A DNA stretch of 64,000 nt from the NCBI GenBank assembly GCA_045578865.1, contig JAZNLB010000003.1:3010-67009 (forward strand). Reading direction: 5' to 3'. The position numbers were made by a program, and so were the translations under genes. A model generated the notes under the pieces. It saw only the letters and a program-made list of their open reading frames with translations. It was not told where the DNA came from and searched no databases. Shown in pieces: positions 8,501-16,628 of the stretch. The stretch comes from RGIG2041 sp045578865. Its GTDB lineage: Bacteria > Bacillota > Clostridia > UBA1381 > UMGS1253. Numbering within the stretch: the first letter of the stretch is position 1; each line of letters starts with the position of its first letter.

Positions 8501-9332
8501 GATTACAATTGATCGAATTTTAGCGCGTGGCGAGCAAGAAATGGCCGATGAAGCGATGGAGGTATACTTTAAACTTTATGATGCGCTTATGGAGTCGAAT
8601 AATCCGGCGGCAATCTTGTTTGTTTGTCAAAAGGAACTGGCAGCGGCACAGATTTCTTCTGAAACAGTGGATGAACTCAGTACAGCACAGTTGGAGGTTT
8701 GTCAAAAGGTACGCAAATTTATGAGCAGTTCCGACAACTACGATTGTGTTTCCACAAAAGCCAATGCGATGGCGCTTTTGATACGCACCACATGGATGTG
8801 TGCAAACAAGCGTCCATTAACGGGTGGTCGTGACCGACAGTTGACATATCTGGACGATAGGCAGTGGCGCGAAGTTCAAAGACTTTGCCGCACCTACGAG
8901 GAAACGGCAAGCCATATCGGCTATCAGCCGGTTATTATGTTGATTTATGCGTTGTCCGAAATTCAGGTCAATGCAGATTATCGGGCAGCAAGTGATATTT
9001 TACGAAAACTCAGTGAAGGCCGATTCTTTAATTTGTCCAGAATGAGAACGCCGTATATGATTTGTAAGAAGGATGGCAGCGGGCAGTTGGAAACCTTTAC
9101 CGGTCGTGTAAATTACATTCAGGACACCAGAAAAGGCAGTTTCAAGATTGCAGGAATTCCTGATCGCTTGATTGGCGGAGAGTATGGCGTGCACTTTGTA
9201 TGTCAGAATCTCGGCATTAAGAGTATGCCGCCGCTGAATAAAAGATATGATGACCTTGAACTCGGCCTGGGATATATGGGCTTGACTGCTTATACCGAAC
9301 AGGGCAGGAAGGAACGAGGTGAGTCGGTATGA
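5598..9332 (+). CDS. Giant STAND-like P-loop ATPase with SIR2-like N-terminus
   Basis: This is a 1244-residue multidomain protein. Residues 15-175 follow the strand order of SIR2-like domains: ILYVGQNIS, WSCVLTSRREPEF, VLRLYGI, QLVVVGYDQTNEG. The catalytic Asn and His positions read Ser-Arg and Tyr, so NAD hydrolysis looks lost. A P-loop GPSGSSKS (326-333) lacks the usual Gly before Lys, and RILIVWD (387-393) fits Walker B. A helical middle, a coiled coil at about 800-870 and a small C-terminal beta domain (about 1160-1244) follow. The architecture resembles STAND sensors such as Avs proteins. The domain calls are by eye. The ATG follows GAGGGGGAAG; the stop overlaps the next gene by ATGA. 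Confidence 0.7.
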   Translation: MDIKKQVSNFYRSFNCNPVILYVGQNISVSDLKAHIVGLPWSCVLTSRREPEFAGLFATESREVRDCAKKEDIPAKPINKQMLNVLRLYGIEGEEDEKNELLAQMFSGRDSGISAKQTVAAEMFRVLNSLLDCASQLVVVGYDQTNEGELSLYDFCSTLLGDRIPNGSVHIWGIDAEDENNKPIEMLAAEKKFELIPTSLAEALIEAGKTEEDVMMPSYIETGDDVFYCDKAPIGISQDDLVQFRHMATLLTEKTVNAVRPYGKSMYERWFFNFLNSSSTEGPQWYGYLSKFYVKRSFEDPLAVLVRKMLDGTIPLEKRGPVILEGPSGSSKSVTLAALAYRIFNEGLCPVIFIKKDSFLFYNESEEMNKLEELMRLIDEKTQKQMRILIVWDCSSYRSVEVNALRLTRQLQNKGFRFVLVCSAYGRPFESGQTNEYFRTEEPSKLFACKKEEAQIVKSRSCYYINACRDMTKREIVDLWNRISDYSGLSPETIRYWKNRFEQQNETSIFQYFYRLIALLRPNLERGLSREEQKIWQYVEAQVREILDAPEEEKPLTAMELALQRAGLDISTLHAEQGENDAETDNIDMEAFCLCIAMFSRFKLEVPYNIAFQSLTGMSNANMVYSATHRKLFEIITKIPLVYYGESEADGDYAFRFRNAFEAQLFLERKDPTGEKQLKQILQIIRLYNEEYERNRFEDERFKKSLIDFLRLIGPNSDYYKGKEHEYDVDHLYILGNLDKLVAEVEALDVPNKDGGFTQLSVTFMREFFGKLWDARSTERGVKKWEACPDHFNKETYELRIEQLSKARRLADECVETLKNKIDDLTMHWENKQRMAEEKNSLAVETALINATIERLEKEYSECCKENGQTPEEKYCVLHTEYQETFRQLEKVIYYNPLNGYAYNALFSAFEQMYNKESVSQEKKLQHLSEIMPLVDLATNPDIVNRGEREDELSKHVQRIYDFSKGYAITIDRILARGEQEMADEAMEVYFKLYDALMESNNPAAILFVCQKELAAAQISSETVDELSTAQLEVCQKVRKFMSSSDNYDCVSTKANAMALLIRTTWMCANKRPLTGGRDRQLTYLDDRQWREVQRLCRTYEETASHIGYQPVIMLIYALSEIQVNADYRAASDILRKLSEGRFFNLSRMRTPYMICKKDGSGQLETFTGRVNYIQDTRKGSFKIAGIPDRLIGGEYGVHFVCQNLGIKSMPPLNKRYDDLELGLGYMGLTAYTEQGRKERGESV

Positions 9333-10318
9333 GAAATGGTTTGATGGGCAATCATGTAGAACTGCTCAATTCTGCAGTTCAGACGCAGATTGCCAAGCAT
9401 CTGTTTCTGGTGTGCAACTATCAGCCGGTGCCGATGGCAGCGCCTCATGCAAGTACAAGGTTTTTAATTCGAATTCAGGAGCTATATAAAGTAGTCGCGG
9501 ACTGTGGCGATTTGGTACGCAAGATGAAAAAAATTTTGCCGAAGCATGTACTTGAGAAGCATAAAAATCTTGAGGCTATGCTGGAAGAAGAGCTTGAACC
9601 AAAGGTTAAACTGGTTGAACTGCTGCGTTTTGTAGTTGATCATAATAATGCTGAGGAAAACGGGTATGAGCAACAACAGCAGTTGCAGCAATACGAGATT
9701 TGGGTTAAGAAACAGATTTCAAAACCTCAACCGGAAACGGAAGAAGATTACGAGGTTTTAGACAGTGCATTGGAAGTGCTTTCCGATGAACTTTGTGCAG
9801 TTATTCATCGCGTTATTGTCTATATCGGAGAAATGCAGTATGCCGATAAAAGCAGTATAATTCGGAAGTGGGAATGGCAAATTCTCGACTGGTATGCGCG
9901 GCCGTTCGGCAATTTATATTATGGCTTTCTGGCAATGACATACTTTTCCAAAGCGCGCAGCAGGGATGGTAAATTTGAGTTCGTAGACGATGCACAAAGA
10001 ACCGTATGTGTTGAGGAGTGGGTTTCTCGTATGCTTCGTCATGAACTGCAAACGAAAATCGATGGTACAAAAGCGGCGATTGAAGTTTGCGGACCAATAC
10101 CGGTTTTGCTTGAACAACTGGAGACGGAGCAGGCAGAACTGGAAGGGTTGGAAGCTGAAATTCAAAAGGAAAAGGGCGACAGGAGATATTTTTTAAATCG
10201 CTTGCCGGAGTGGCTTCGTGAAACGATGAGAGAATGTCACTGCTCGATGTTGCCGCAGGAATTGATTGATGAGGATATTAAGCGCCGATTTGAGTCTGTG
10301 CCGACCGCTGATTTTTAG
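9329..10318 (+). CDS. Unknown partner of the STAND-like ATPase
   Basis: I do not recognise this 329-residue protein. It starts on an ATGA overlap with the giant ATPase gene, behind GAGGTGAG, so the two are translationally coupled and likely made in fixed ratio. It is soluble and mostly helical. A central segment (about 195-210) is aromatic-rich (WEWQILDWYARPFGNLYYGF). A C-terminal coiled coil (about 250-285) is rich in Glu, Gln and Ala. No catalytic motif is visible. It could be a regulator, adaptor or effector of the ATPase. Confidence 0.6.
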   Translation: MRNGLMGNHVELLNSAVQTQIAKHLFLVCNYQPVPMAAPHASTRFLIRIQELYKVVADCGDLVRKMKKILPKHVLEKHKNLEAMLEEELEPKVKLVELLRFVVDHNNAEENGYEQQQQLQQYEIWVKKQISKPQPETEEDYEVLDSALEVLSDELCAVIHRVIVYIGEMQYADKSSIIRKWEWQILDWYARPFGNLYYGFLAMTYFSKARSRDGKFEFVDDAQRTVCVEEWVSRMLRHELQTKIDGTKAAIEVCGPIPVLLEQLETEQAELEGLEAEIQKEKGDRRYFLNRLPEWLRETMRECHCSMLPQELIDEDIKRRFESVPTADF

Positions 10319-10321
10319 TGA

Positions 10322-10367
10322 TAAAGGGGGTGTAAAACTTGGTTTTTACATTCCCTTTTATTTTTTC
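10322..10367 (+). terminator. Rho-independent terminator of the STAND locus
   Basis: A long stem pairs TAAAGGG and TGTAAAA (10322-10337) with TTTTTACA and CCCTTTTA (10343-10360), followed by a T-run. Confidence 0.75.
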
Positions 10368-10597
10368 TGCGTTGCAACGAAAATGCTTTTTGATAGTTTT
10401 GCTTAAGCAGGTGCGGGTATAAAACCGAGTTTTCGGCGGGAGTGTTCGTCAATCGTGCATCCGAAGCAAGTGTTAAAGCGCTTGCGGAGCACGCGATTGG
10501 AAAGGGTAACGACCGAAGATGGTGAAATTTTTAATTCATCTTGTAACACATCATTGACAAACCTACAAAAAACGCGAAAGAATGTGCACCAAGTGTA
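10368..10597. other. Intergenic stretch, nothing assignable
   Basis: Between the STAND-locus terminator and the cysE promoter I see no gene, tRNA or known riboswitch. A minus-strand open frame here runs through the cysE promoter and start and lacks a ribosome binding site, so I treat it as chance. Confidence 0.5.
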
Positions 10598-10626
10598 TTG
10601 ACGAGAGTGCGAAAAAATTATATAAT
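10598..10626 (+). promoter_or_regulatory. Promoter of cysE-cysS
   Basis: TTGACG (10598-10603), 17 bp, TATAAT (10621-10626), 41 bp before the cysE ATG. Confidence 0.85.
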
Positions 10627-10666
10627 ATGGTGTGGTGTATAAGGAGAAATTGTAAAGGAGACGGGT

Positions 10667-11311
10667 ATGTTTAAAAATATTCGTTACGATATAAAATCTA
10701 TATTGGAACGCGACCCTGCGGCAAGAAACGGCTTTGAAGTTTTTTTGCTCTATCCGGGATTTCATGCCCTTTTATATCATCGTGTGGCACATTGGTTTTA
10801 TAAGCACAACATGAAATTTATGGCACGGTGGGTATCGCAGACAGGTAAATTCTGGACGGGAGTTGAAATTCACCCGGGGGCAACGATCGGGCGAGGCCTT
10901 TTAATCGACCACGGCGCAGGTGTTGTTATCGGCGAAACTGCTGAAATCGGCGACAACTGTACTATCTATCAGGGAGTAACGCTCGGCGGAACGGGTAAAG
11001 ATGTCGGCAAGCGACATCCGACACTCGGCAACAATGTCATGGTCGGTGCCGGCGCAAAGGTGCTCGGGCCGTTCAAGGTTGGCGACAATGCAAAGATTGC
11101 CGCAAATGCGGTTGTTTTGTCCGAGGTAGAGGAAAATTCCACTTGCGTGGGCGTGCCGGGCAGAATGGTGAAGCGTGCAGGGCAGAGAGTCAGTGCAGAC
11201 CTTGACCAGATTCACATTCCGGACCCCGTCAGCATGGAACTTTGTAAAGTGCTTATGCGCGTAGAAAAACTAGAAAAGAAACTTGCTGAGTCAGAGGGAG
11301 GCAAACAATGA
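10667..11311 (+). CDS. cysE: Serine O-acetyltransferase
   Basis: This 214-residue enzyme acetylates serine with acetyl-CoA to O-acetylserine, the cysteine precursor. It has the N-terminal helical part (YPGFHALLYHRVAHWFY) and left-handed beta-helix hexapeptide repeats (IHPGATIGRGLLIDHGAGVVIGET, then GVTLGGTG), ending with the NAKIAANAVV and GVPGRMVKR blocks typical of CysE. The ATG follows AAAGGAG. It overlaps cysS by ATGA, coupling cysteine synthesis to its charging onto tRNA, an arrangement also found in Bacillus. Confidence 0.94.
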   Translation: MFKNIRYDIKSILERDPAARNGFEVFLLYPGFHALLYHRVAHWFYKHNMKFMARWVSQTGKFWTGVEIHPGATIGRGLLIDHGAGVVIGETAEIGDNCTIYQGVTLGGTGKDVGKRHPTLGNNVMVGAGAKVLGPFKVGDNAKIAANAVVLSEVEENSTCVGVPGRMVKRAGQRVSADLDQIHIPDPVSMELCKVLMRVEKLEKKLAESEGGKQ

Positions 11312-12699
11312 AATTATATAATTCATTAACCAAAACAAAAGAAGAATTTATTCCGATTACGCCGGGTGAGGTGAAAATGTACGCCTGCGGCCCGACTGTA
11401 TACGACTTTTTCCATATCGGAAACGCGCGTCCGTTTATTGTGTTTGACACGCTTCGCCGTTATTTTGAGTACAGCGGTTACAAAGTAACCTTTGTGCAGA
11501 ATTTTACGGATATTGATGACAAGATGATCAACCGTGCCAACAAAGAGGGCATTACCGTGCGCGAGTTGGCAGACCGCTTTATTGCAGAGTACCGCGTAGA
11601 TGCAAAGGGCTTAAATATCCGTGAAGCGAGCGTACATCCGCGCGCAACCGAGCATATTGCGGAGATTATTGAAATCGTAGAAAAACTTATCGCTGAGGGT
11701 TATGCTTATGAGGTGGACGGCGATGTTTATTATGCGACCAAGAAATTTAAAGATTATGGTAAACTTTCGCATCAGCCGCTCGAGGATTTGGAATCCGGCG
11801 CACGCATCAGCGTAGACGAGCGCAAGCGCGATCCCATGGATTTTGCGCTTTGGAAAGCGCAGAAGCCGGGTGAACCTGCATGGGAAAGCCCGTGGGGTAT
11901 GGGCAGACCGGGCTGGCATATTGAATGTTCTGCGATGTCAACCAAGTATCTTGGTAAAACCATTGATATTCATGCCGGCGGTAAGGATTTGATTTTCCCG
12001 CACCATGAAAACGAAATTGCACAGAGTGAGGCAGCTAACGGACAGCCGCTTGCACACTACTGGCTCCACAACGGTTACATCAATGTGGACGGCGTGAAAA
12101 TGAGCAAATCGCTCGGCAACTTCTTTACCGTTCGAGATATTGTAAAACATTTTGATTATTCCGTTATTCGCTTCTTCATGCTCTCTGCACATTACAGAAG
12201 TCCGATTAACTTTGCCGATGCACTTTTGCAGCAGGCAAGAGCGGGGCTTGAGCGCCTTATGAATTGTGTTTCTAGCCTGCGTTTTAAAATTGAACACGCA
12301 CCGGAGGGTGAAGTGGACAGCGAAACGGCAACGCTCGTTACGGAGCATGTGGCAAGCTTCAAAGAGGCTATGGATGATGACCTCAATACTGCTGCGGCCA
12401 TCGGAGTCGTTTTTGAATTGGCAAAAACTGCCAACACTGTCAGCGCAAGCGAAAATATAACTAAGCAGACACTTTCTCTCCTGCTCTCTGCTCTGACCGA
12501 GCTTTGCACTGTTTTGGGCGTGGAAACCGCGCAGGAAGAAGAAACGCTGGATGCTGAAATCGAAGATTTAATCGCACAGCGTACTGCCGCAAAAAAAGCG
12601 AAAGACTTTGCAACTGCCGATGCTATCCGTGCCAAACTTTTGGACATGGGCATTGTGTTAGAAGACACCAGAGAAGGCGTTAAATGGTCTAAAAAGTAA
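11308..12699 (+). CDS. cysS: Cysteinyl-tRNA synthetase
   Basis: This 463-residue class I synthetase charges tRNA-Cys in the cytoplasm. The zinc-binding Cys27 in CGPTVYD, the HIGN motif (36-39), the GGKDLIFPHHENEIAQSE zinc/active-site block and KMSKS (about 264-268) are all present. The C-terminal part carries the DALR-type anticodon-binding helices. Its length is normal. The start codon overlaps the cysE stop. Confidence 0.96.
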   Translation: MKLYNSLTKTKEEFIPITPGEVKMYACGPTVYDFFHIGNARPFIVFDTLRRYFEYSGYKVTFVQNFTDIDDKMINRANKEGITVRELADRFIAEYRVDAKGLNIREASVHPRATEHIAEIIEIVEKLIAEGYAYEVDGDVYYATKKFKDYGKLSHQPLEDLESGARISVDERKRDPMDFALWKAQKPGEPAWESPWGMGRPGWHIECSAMSTKYLGKTIDIHAGGKDLIFPHHENEIAQSEAANGQPLAHYWLHNGYINVDGVKMSKSLGNFFTVRDIVKHFDYSVIRFFMLSAHYRSPINFADALLQQARAGLERLMNCVSSLRFKIEHAPEGEVDSETATLVTEHVASFKEAMDDDLNTAAAIGVVFELAKTANTVSASENITKQTLSLLLSALTELCTVLGVETAQEEETLDAEIEDLIAQRTAAKKAKDFATADAIRAKLLDMGIVLEDTREGVKWSKK

Positions 12700-12820
12700 A
12701 TTTCGCACATTGCGTCGTTGCAACCGACGGCTCGTATCCGAGTACTGTGTCGCCGTTTGCGCCTGGCGCTGTATTGAAAAATCCGTTTTTAAATAAAAAC
12801 AGGAGAAAAAGGCAATCGTT

Positions 12821-13237
12821 ATGAAATTGATTTCTGAACTGGGGATTGAAAATCCTCAACTTTATGCACCGCTGACGCTGGCGATTATCGGCGACAGTGT
12901 ATATGATTTATATGTGCGTACGCGTTTAAGCGAGGGAGGGTCGTTGCCGACGAATACTATACATAAAGCGGCGACTTCCTATGTTAAGGCGGCGGCACAG
13001 GCAAAAAGCGTCTATGCCATTATGGACGCGCTTTGCGAAGACGAACTGGCGGTGTTTAAGCGCGGGCGTAATGCACACAGCGCGACGGTACCGAAAAACG
13101 CGCGCGTGTCCGATTATCGTGCGGCAACGGGCTTTGAAGCACTTTTGGGGTATTTGTATTTAAAGGATGCGCCAAAACGACTTAGCGAAATTTTATCTCT
13201 GGCATTCGAGGCTGCAGAGGCACAGGAAACAATATAG
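12821..13237 (+). CDS. mrnC: Mini-ribonuclease III
   Basis: This 138-residue protein is the RNase III catalytic domain without a dsRNA-binding domain, as in Mini-III, which matures 23S rRNA ends in Bacillus. The signature LAIIGDSVYDLYVRTRL replaces the usual RNase III box. KNARVSDYRAATGFEALLGYLYL is the second conserved block with acidic metal ligands. The neighbourhood cysE-cysS-mrnC is the standard Firmicutes order. The RBS AGGAG is slightly distant from the ATG. Full-length rnc is elsewhere in the window. Confidence 0.9.
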   Translation: MKLISELGIENPQLYAPLTLAIIGDSVYDLYVRTRLSEGGSLPTNTIHKAATSYVKAAAQAKSVYAIMDALCEDELAVFKRGRNAHSATVPKNARVSDYRAATGFEALLGYLYLKDAPKRLSEILSLAFEAAEAQETI

Positions 13238-13273
13238 TTTTCAAATATATACTAAACTGAGGAGGAATCTGGT

Positions 13274-14119
13274 ATGAAACCGGAAAGAGTAAAAGAACTG
13301 GCACAAATTGCCAATCGTGTTCGTAAAAGCATCTTAACGGGTGTTTACAGCGCGAAAAGCGGTCATCCGGGCGGCTCGCTGTCCATTGCAGATGTGCTGA
13401 CCGTACTGTATTTTGATGAAATGAATGTAGACCCGAAAAATCCGAAGGACCCGAAGCGTGACCGCTTCGTGCTTTCGAAGGGTCACTGTGCGCCGGCACT
13501 GTACGGGGTGTTGGCAGAGCGTGGATTTTTTGACCCGTCTGAGCTTGTGAATTTGCGTAAGATGGGGCACTTTTTACAGGGACATCCGGACATGAAGGGT
13601 GTTCCGGGTATAGATATGTCCACTGGCTCGCTCGGTCAGGGTGTTGCGGCAGCAGGCGGTATGGCGAAGGCAGCAAAAATCGATGGCTCTGACTACCGTG
13701 TATATGCGGCACTCGGTGACGGTGAAATCGAAGAAGGTGAAGTATGGGAAGCAGCAATGTTTGCAGCGCACCACAAACTCGATAACCTCACAATTTTTGT
13801 GGACAACAACAATTTGCAGATCGACGGTGACATTCGCACTGTAATGAATCCGCATCCGATTGATGAAAAGTACAAGGCATTTGGCTTCCATGTAATTTGT
13901 ATTGACGGTCACGACCTTGAAGCGATTGCAGATGCGATTGCTGAAGCAAAGACCGTAAAGGGCAAGCCGACAGCGGTTATCTGCTCGACGATAAAGGGCA
14001 AGGGCGTTTCCTTTATGGAAAACAACTACGGCTGGCACGGTAAAGCACCAAGCGAAGACGAGTACAATAAGGCTATGGCTGAATTGGAAGCCATTGATAA
14101 AGAATTGGAGGTGCTTTAA
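13274..14119 (+). CDS. Transketolase, N-terminal subunit
   Basis: This 281-residue protein is the thiamine-diphosphate-binding half of a split transketolase. The TPP motif GDGEIEEGEVWEAA...FVDNNN lies at about 149-181, and GHPGGSLS and FVLSKGHCAPALYG are also typical. With the next gene it forms an enzyme that moves two-carbon units between sugar phosphates. The ATG follows GAGGAGG. The C-terminal half begins two bases after its stop, so the two are co-translated. Split transketolases are common in Clostridia. Confidence 0.93.
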   Translation: MKPERVKELAQIANRVRKSILTGVYSAKSGHPGGSLSIADVLTVLYFDEMNVDPKNPKDPKRDRFVLSKGHCAPALYGVLAERGFFDPSELVNLRKMGHFLQGHPDMKGVPGIDMSTGSLGQGVAAAGGMAKAAKIDGSDYRVYAALGDGEIEEGEVWEAAMFAAHHKLDNLTIFVDNNNLQIDGDIRTVMNPHPIDEKYKAFGFHVICIDGHDLEAIADAIAEAKTVKGKPTAVICSTIKGKGVSFMENNYGWHGKAPSEDEYNKAMAELEAIDKELEVL

Positions 14120-14121
14120 TC

Positions 14122-15069
14122 ATGGCAGAATTAAAACCGATTGCAACCAGACTTGCGTTTGGTGAAGAACTTGCCGAGATTGGCGGCAGAGAAGATATTG
14201 TAGTTTTGGATGCAGACCTGAGTAAGTCAACGATGACCTACATTTTTAAAGAAAAGTATCCGGAGCGTTTTGTGAATTGTGGTATTGCAGAAGGCAACAT
14301 GATGACAACGGCGGCAGGTCTTGCCTCCACAGGCAAAAAAGTATTTGCGGCTTCTTTTGCGATGTTTTCTACGGGTAGAGCATATGAGCAAATCAGAAAC
14401 TCTATCGCATACCCGAATTTAGGTGTTTGCGTTGTTGGTTCGCACGCAGGTCTCACTGTTGGCGAGGACGGCGCATCGCATCAATGTATTGAAGATGTTG
14501 CGCTGATGCGTGCAATGCCGAATATGACTGTAATTTCTCCGGCAGACGGTACGGAAACCAAAGCGGCTCTGCGTGCGATTGCGGACTACAAGGGTCCGGT
14601 GTATCTGCGTGTTTGCCGTCTGGCTATGCCGATTTTATTTGATCCGGACGAATACGGCACATTTGAAATTGGAAAGGGCAAGGTGTTGCGTGAGGGCAGC
14701 GATATTGCAATTATCGGTTCCGGCCTTTTGCTTCATGAGGCTGTAAAGGCTGCACAGGCGCTTGAAGAGCAAGGTATTAGCGTAAGATTGGTAGATATTG
14801 CGACCATTAAACCGCTTGATGAAGAATTGGTAATTGAATCTGCAAAGAAATGCGGCGCCGTTTTGGTGTGTGAAGAGCATAATGTGATTGGTGGTCTCGG
14901 CGGCGCGGTTGCAGAAACCCTTTCTAAAAACTGCCCAACCATTATGGATATTATCGGCGTAAAGGATACCTTCGGTTGCTCCGGTGATCCAATGCAGTTG
15001 TTGGAAAAATTTGAAATGAGTGCTTCGCATATTGAAAAAGCAGCTAAGGCACTTATTGCAAAGAAATAA
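14122..15069 (+). CDS. Transketolase, C-terminal subunit
   Basis: This 315-residue protein holds the pyrimidine-binding and C-terminal transketolase domains. FVNCGIAEGNMMTTAAGLASTGKKVFAASFAMF includes the conserved Glu that activates thiamine diphosphate, and SHAGLTVGEDGASHQ and VCEEHNVIGGLG are also characteristic. It depends on the preceding gene, two bases upstream. DXP synthase shares this fold, but the split two-gene form supports transketolase. A clear terminator follows. Confidence 0.92.
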   Translation: MAELKPIATRLAFGEELAEIGGREDIVVLDADLSKSTMTYIFKEKYPERFVNCGIAEGNMMTTAAGLASTGKKVFAASFAMFSTGRAYEQIRNSIAYPNLGVCVVGSHAGLTVGEDGASHQCIEDVALMRAMPNMTVISPADGTETKAALRAIADYKGPVYLRVCRLAMPILFDPDEYGTFEIGKGKVLREGSDIAIIGSGLLLHEAVKAAQALEEQGISVRLVDIATIKPLDEELVIESAKKCGAVLVCEEHNVIGGLGGAVAETLSKNCPTIMDIIGVKDTFGCSGDPMQLLEKFEMSASHIEKAAKALIAKK

Positions 15070-15080
15070 TTTGAGGAAAC

Positions 15081-15113
15081 AAAAAATCTCTCCACTATGC
15101 GGAGAGATTTTTT
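15081..15113 (+). terminator. Rho-independent terminator
   Basis: A 13-bp perfect stem (15081-15093 with 15101-15113) with a 7-nt loop ends in a T-run. Confidence 0.88.
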
Positions 15114-15158
15114 AATTGGTTACTTTAATTTTGTCTTTGCCCAATCGGGCATAACTTT

Positions 15159-16442
15159 TTAAGGCATGTTATAATACACGCTGTCTACATCAAAGAAGGT
15201 TTTGTTGATGAAATCCTTTTTAGTACGCATATTGTAGCGGTCGAGGTTCAAACGCTCTGAGAAGAGTACCCCCTCGTCCGTTTCATAGGTACGCATCGCC
15301 GGGCTGACCGGACAAAAGATGTTGTAGCCCATATTTTTCATGTATTGCAAGCGGTCATCGCCTTCCGGGAGAAAATAGCCGAAAGGACTGATGTAGATAT
15401 CGGTGTTGTGGATCAAGTCTGCGATGCGCTCTTTAAAGCGGTTTGTATCATAGGTTAGGTCTTCCATTTCCACACCGCCGTCGCGAAAATAGTCGTTGTG
15501 CGTGTAGCTGTGGCATGCAAGAAGCCAACCGGTATCGAGTAGTTTTTGCGTGATTTTGAGCGCCTCAGCCTTTGCCTTTTCCTGTTCTTCACCTTCAAGC
15601 TTTACGGTGCGGTAGCCAAAAACGCCCTCGTACCCCGTCACGGCAACAATGCCTTTTGCTCCCCGCCAAGAAAAGTCGGGGTGTTCGCGCACAAATTCAT
15701 CGAGAATCGGCATTACATCGCCGTCGTAAGTAACGATAACTTCGCCGCTCGGCGTGGTTACTTCGCACGCAAGATTTCCTTCGTCATTGATTACAAGTCT
15801 GTCTGCAAAGCCGTCGCCTTTCATATATTCGTAGTAGTTTACATCGTCAATGGAAATGATGAGGGGTTTTTTCCCCGGCGGCAGTAAAATTTCACCGTCT
15901 GCCTTGACTTGGTCGAGCGGAAAGAGTATAAAGTCGCGCTCGTAGAGTTGCGGCAGCATCGCCTTAAACTCGGAAACGGTGGTCATCCACATATCGTAGC
16001 CTTCGTGTTTGTAGTCGCCGTCAAAGGCGAGTTCGGGGTAGATAATCAAACTGTGGAAAAAGACATGATAATACTGTCCGTCATAGGGAACAAGAGCCGC
16101 CTTTGCCGTTTCGATTTCTTGTTTTAATGTAAGCACTGCCTCTTTTTGTGCATACTTGGATTCGGAAAGCAGCGTCAGCGCCTCATCGTAAAAATAACTT
16201 TTGGAGAGTGCTCTTGCCTCCTCGAGCGTTGTATCGAGTTTGGAGGCAGACGACTGACCGCTGTTTTGCATGCAACTTTGTATACCAAGCACGAGACCCG
16301 CAATCAGGACAAGCGCGCCGAGTAACAGTATAATTAAGCGCCAGGGCAAGTGTGTTTTTCGCTTTTTGGGCGGTCTTCCCGGTTGCACTGCGCCGATGGA
16401 TTCGAGCAAATCTTCTCTGGATATTTCGAGGGAATTGTTCAT
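15159..16442 (-). CDS. Membrane-anchored polysaccharide deacetylase-like protein
   Basis: This 427-residue protein has a short cytoplasmic tail, one membrane segment (about 34-56) after a KKRK stretch, a coiled linker and an extracytoplasmic NodB-like domain. The metal-site motif LACHSYTH (about 308-315) is intact, and SPFGY matches the later substrate motif. The first motif reads ISIDDVNY instead of TFDDG, keeping the aspartates. It likely acts on a cell-surface glycan; the substrate is unknown. The ATG follows AAAGGAG. It is divergent from trxB. Confidence 0.78.
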   Translation of the reverse strand: MNNSLEISREDLLESIGAVQPGRPPKKRKTHLPWRLIILLLGALVLIAGLVLGIQSCMQNSGQSSASKLDTTLEEARALSKSYFYDEALTLLSESKYAQKEAVLTLKQEIETAKAALVPYDGQYYHVFFHSLIIYPELAFDGDYKHEGYDMWMTTVSEFKAMLPQLYERDFILFPLDQVKADGEILLPPGKKPLIISIDDVNYYEYMKGDGFADRLVINDEGNLACEVTTPSGEVIVTYDGDVMPILDEFVREHPDFSWRGAKGIVAVTGYEGVFGYRTVKLEGEEQEKAKAEALKITQKLLDTGWLLACHSYTHNDYFRDGGVEMEDLTYDTNRFKERIADLIHNTDIYISPFGYFLPEGDDRLQYMKNMGYNIFCPVSPAMRTYETDEGVLFSERLNLDRYNMRTKKDFINKTFFDVDSVYYNMP

Positions 16443-16474
16443 AACGGTTCTCCTTTATAGCAAATCTTAAATTC

Positions 16475-16503
16475 ATTATAAAGGAGAAAATACAATTTGT
16501 CGA
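16475..16503 (-). promoter_or_regulatory. Promoter of the deacetylase gene with inverted repeat
   Basis: On the minus strand TCGACA (16498-16503), 17 bp and TATAAT (16475-16480) form a promoter. The inverted repeat TTTGTCGA-N6-TCGACAAA (16496-16517) covers its -35 box and could be an operator. Confidence 0.6.
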
Positions 16504-16557
16504 TATAATTCGACAAAATTTGCAAAAAAATATGGCAGAAAAAAGTCAACAAACAGA

Positions 16558-16586
16558 TTGAAATTTGCGGCTGAATTGGGTATAAT
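16558..16586 (+). promoter_or_regulatory. Promoter of trxB
   Basis: TTGAAA (16558-16563), 17 bp, TATAAT (16581-16586). Confidence 0.8.
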
Positions 16587-16628
16587 TATAATGTAATTTA
16601 AAGTTAGATGTGGAAAAGAGGAACAATC

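Noticed and set aside
10403..10765. A 120-codon minus-strand frame between the STAND locus and cysE.
   Set aside because: It runs through the cysE promoter, RBS and coding start and has no RBS of its own.
13274..15069. The two transketolase genes as a frameshifted single gene.
   Set aside because: Each half has a full RBS and start codon. Split transketolases are normal in Clostridia.
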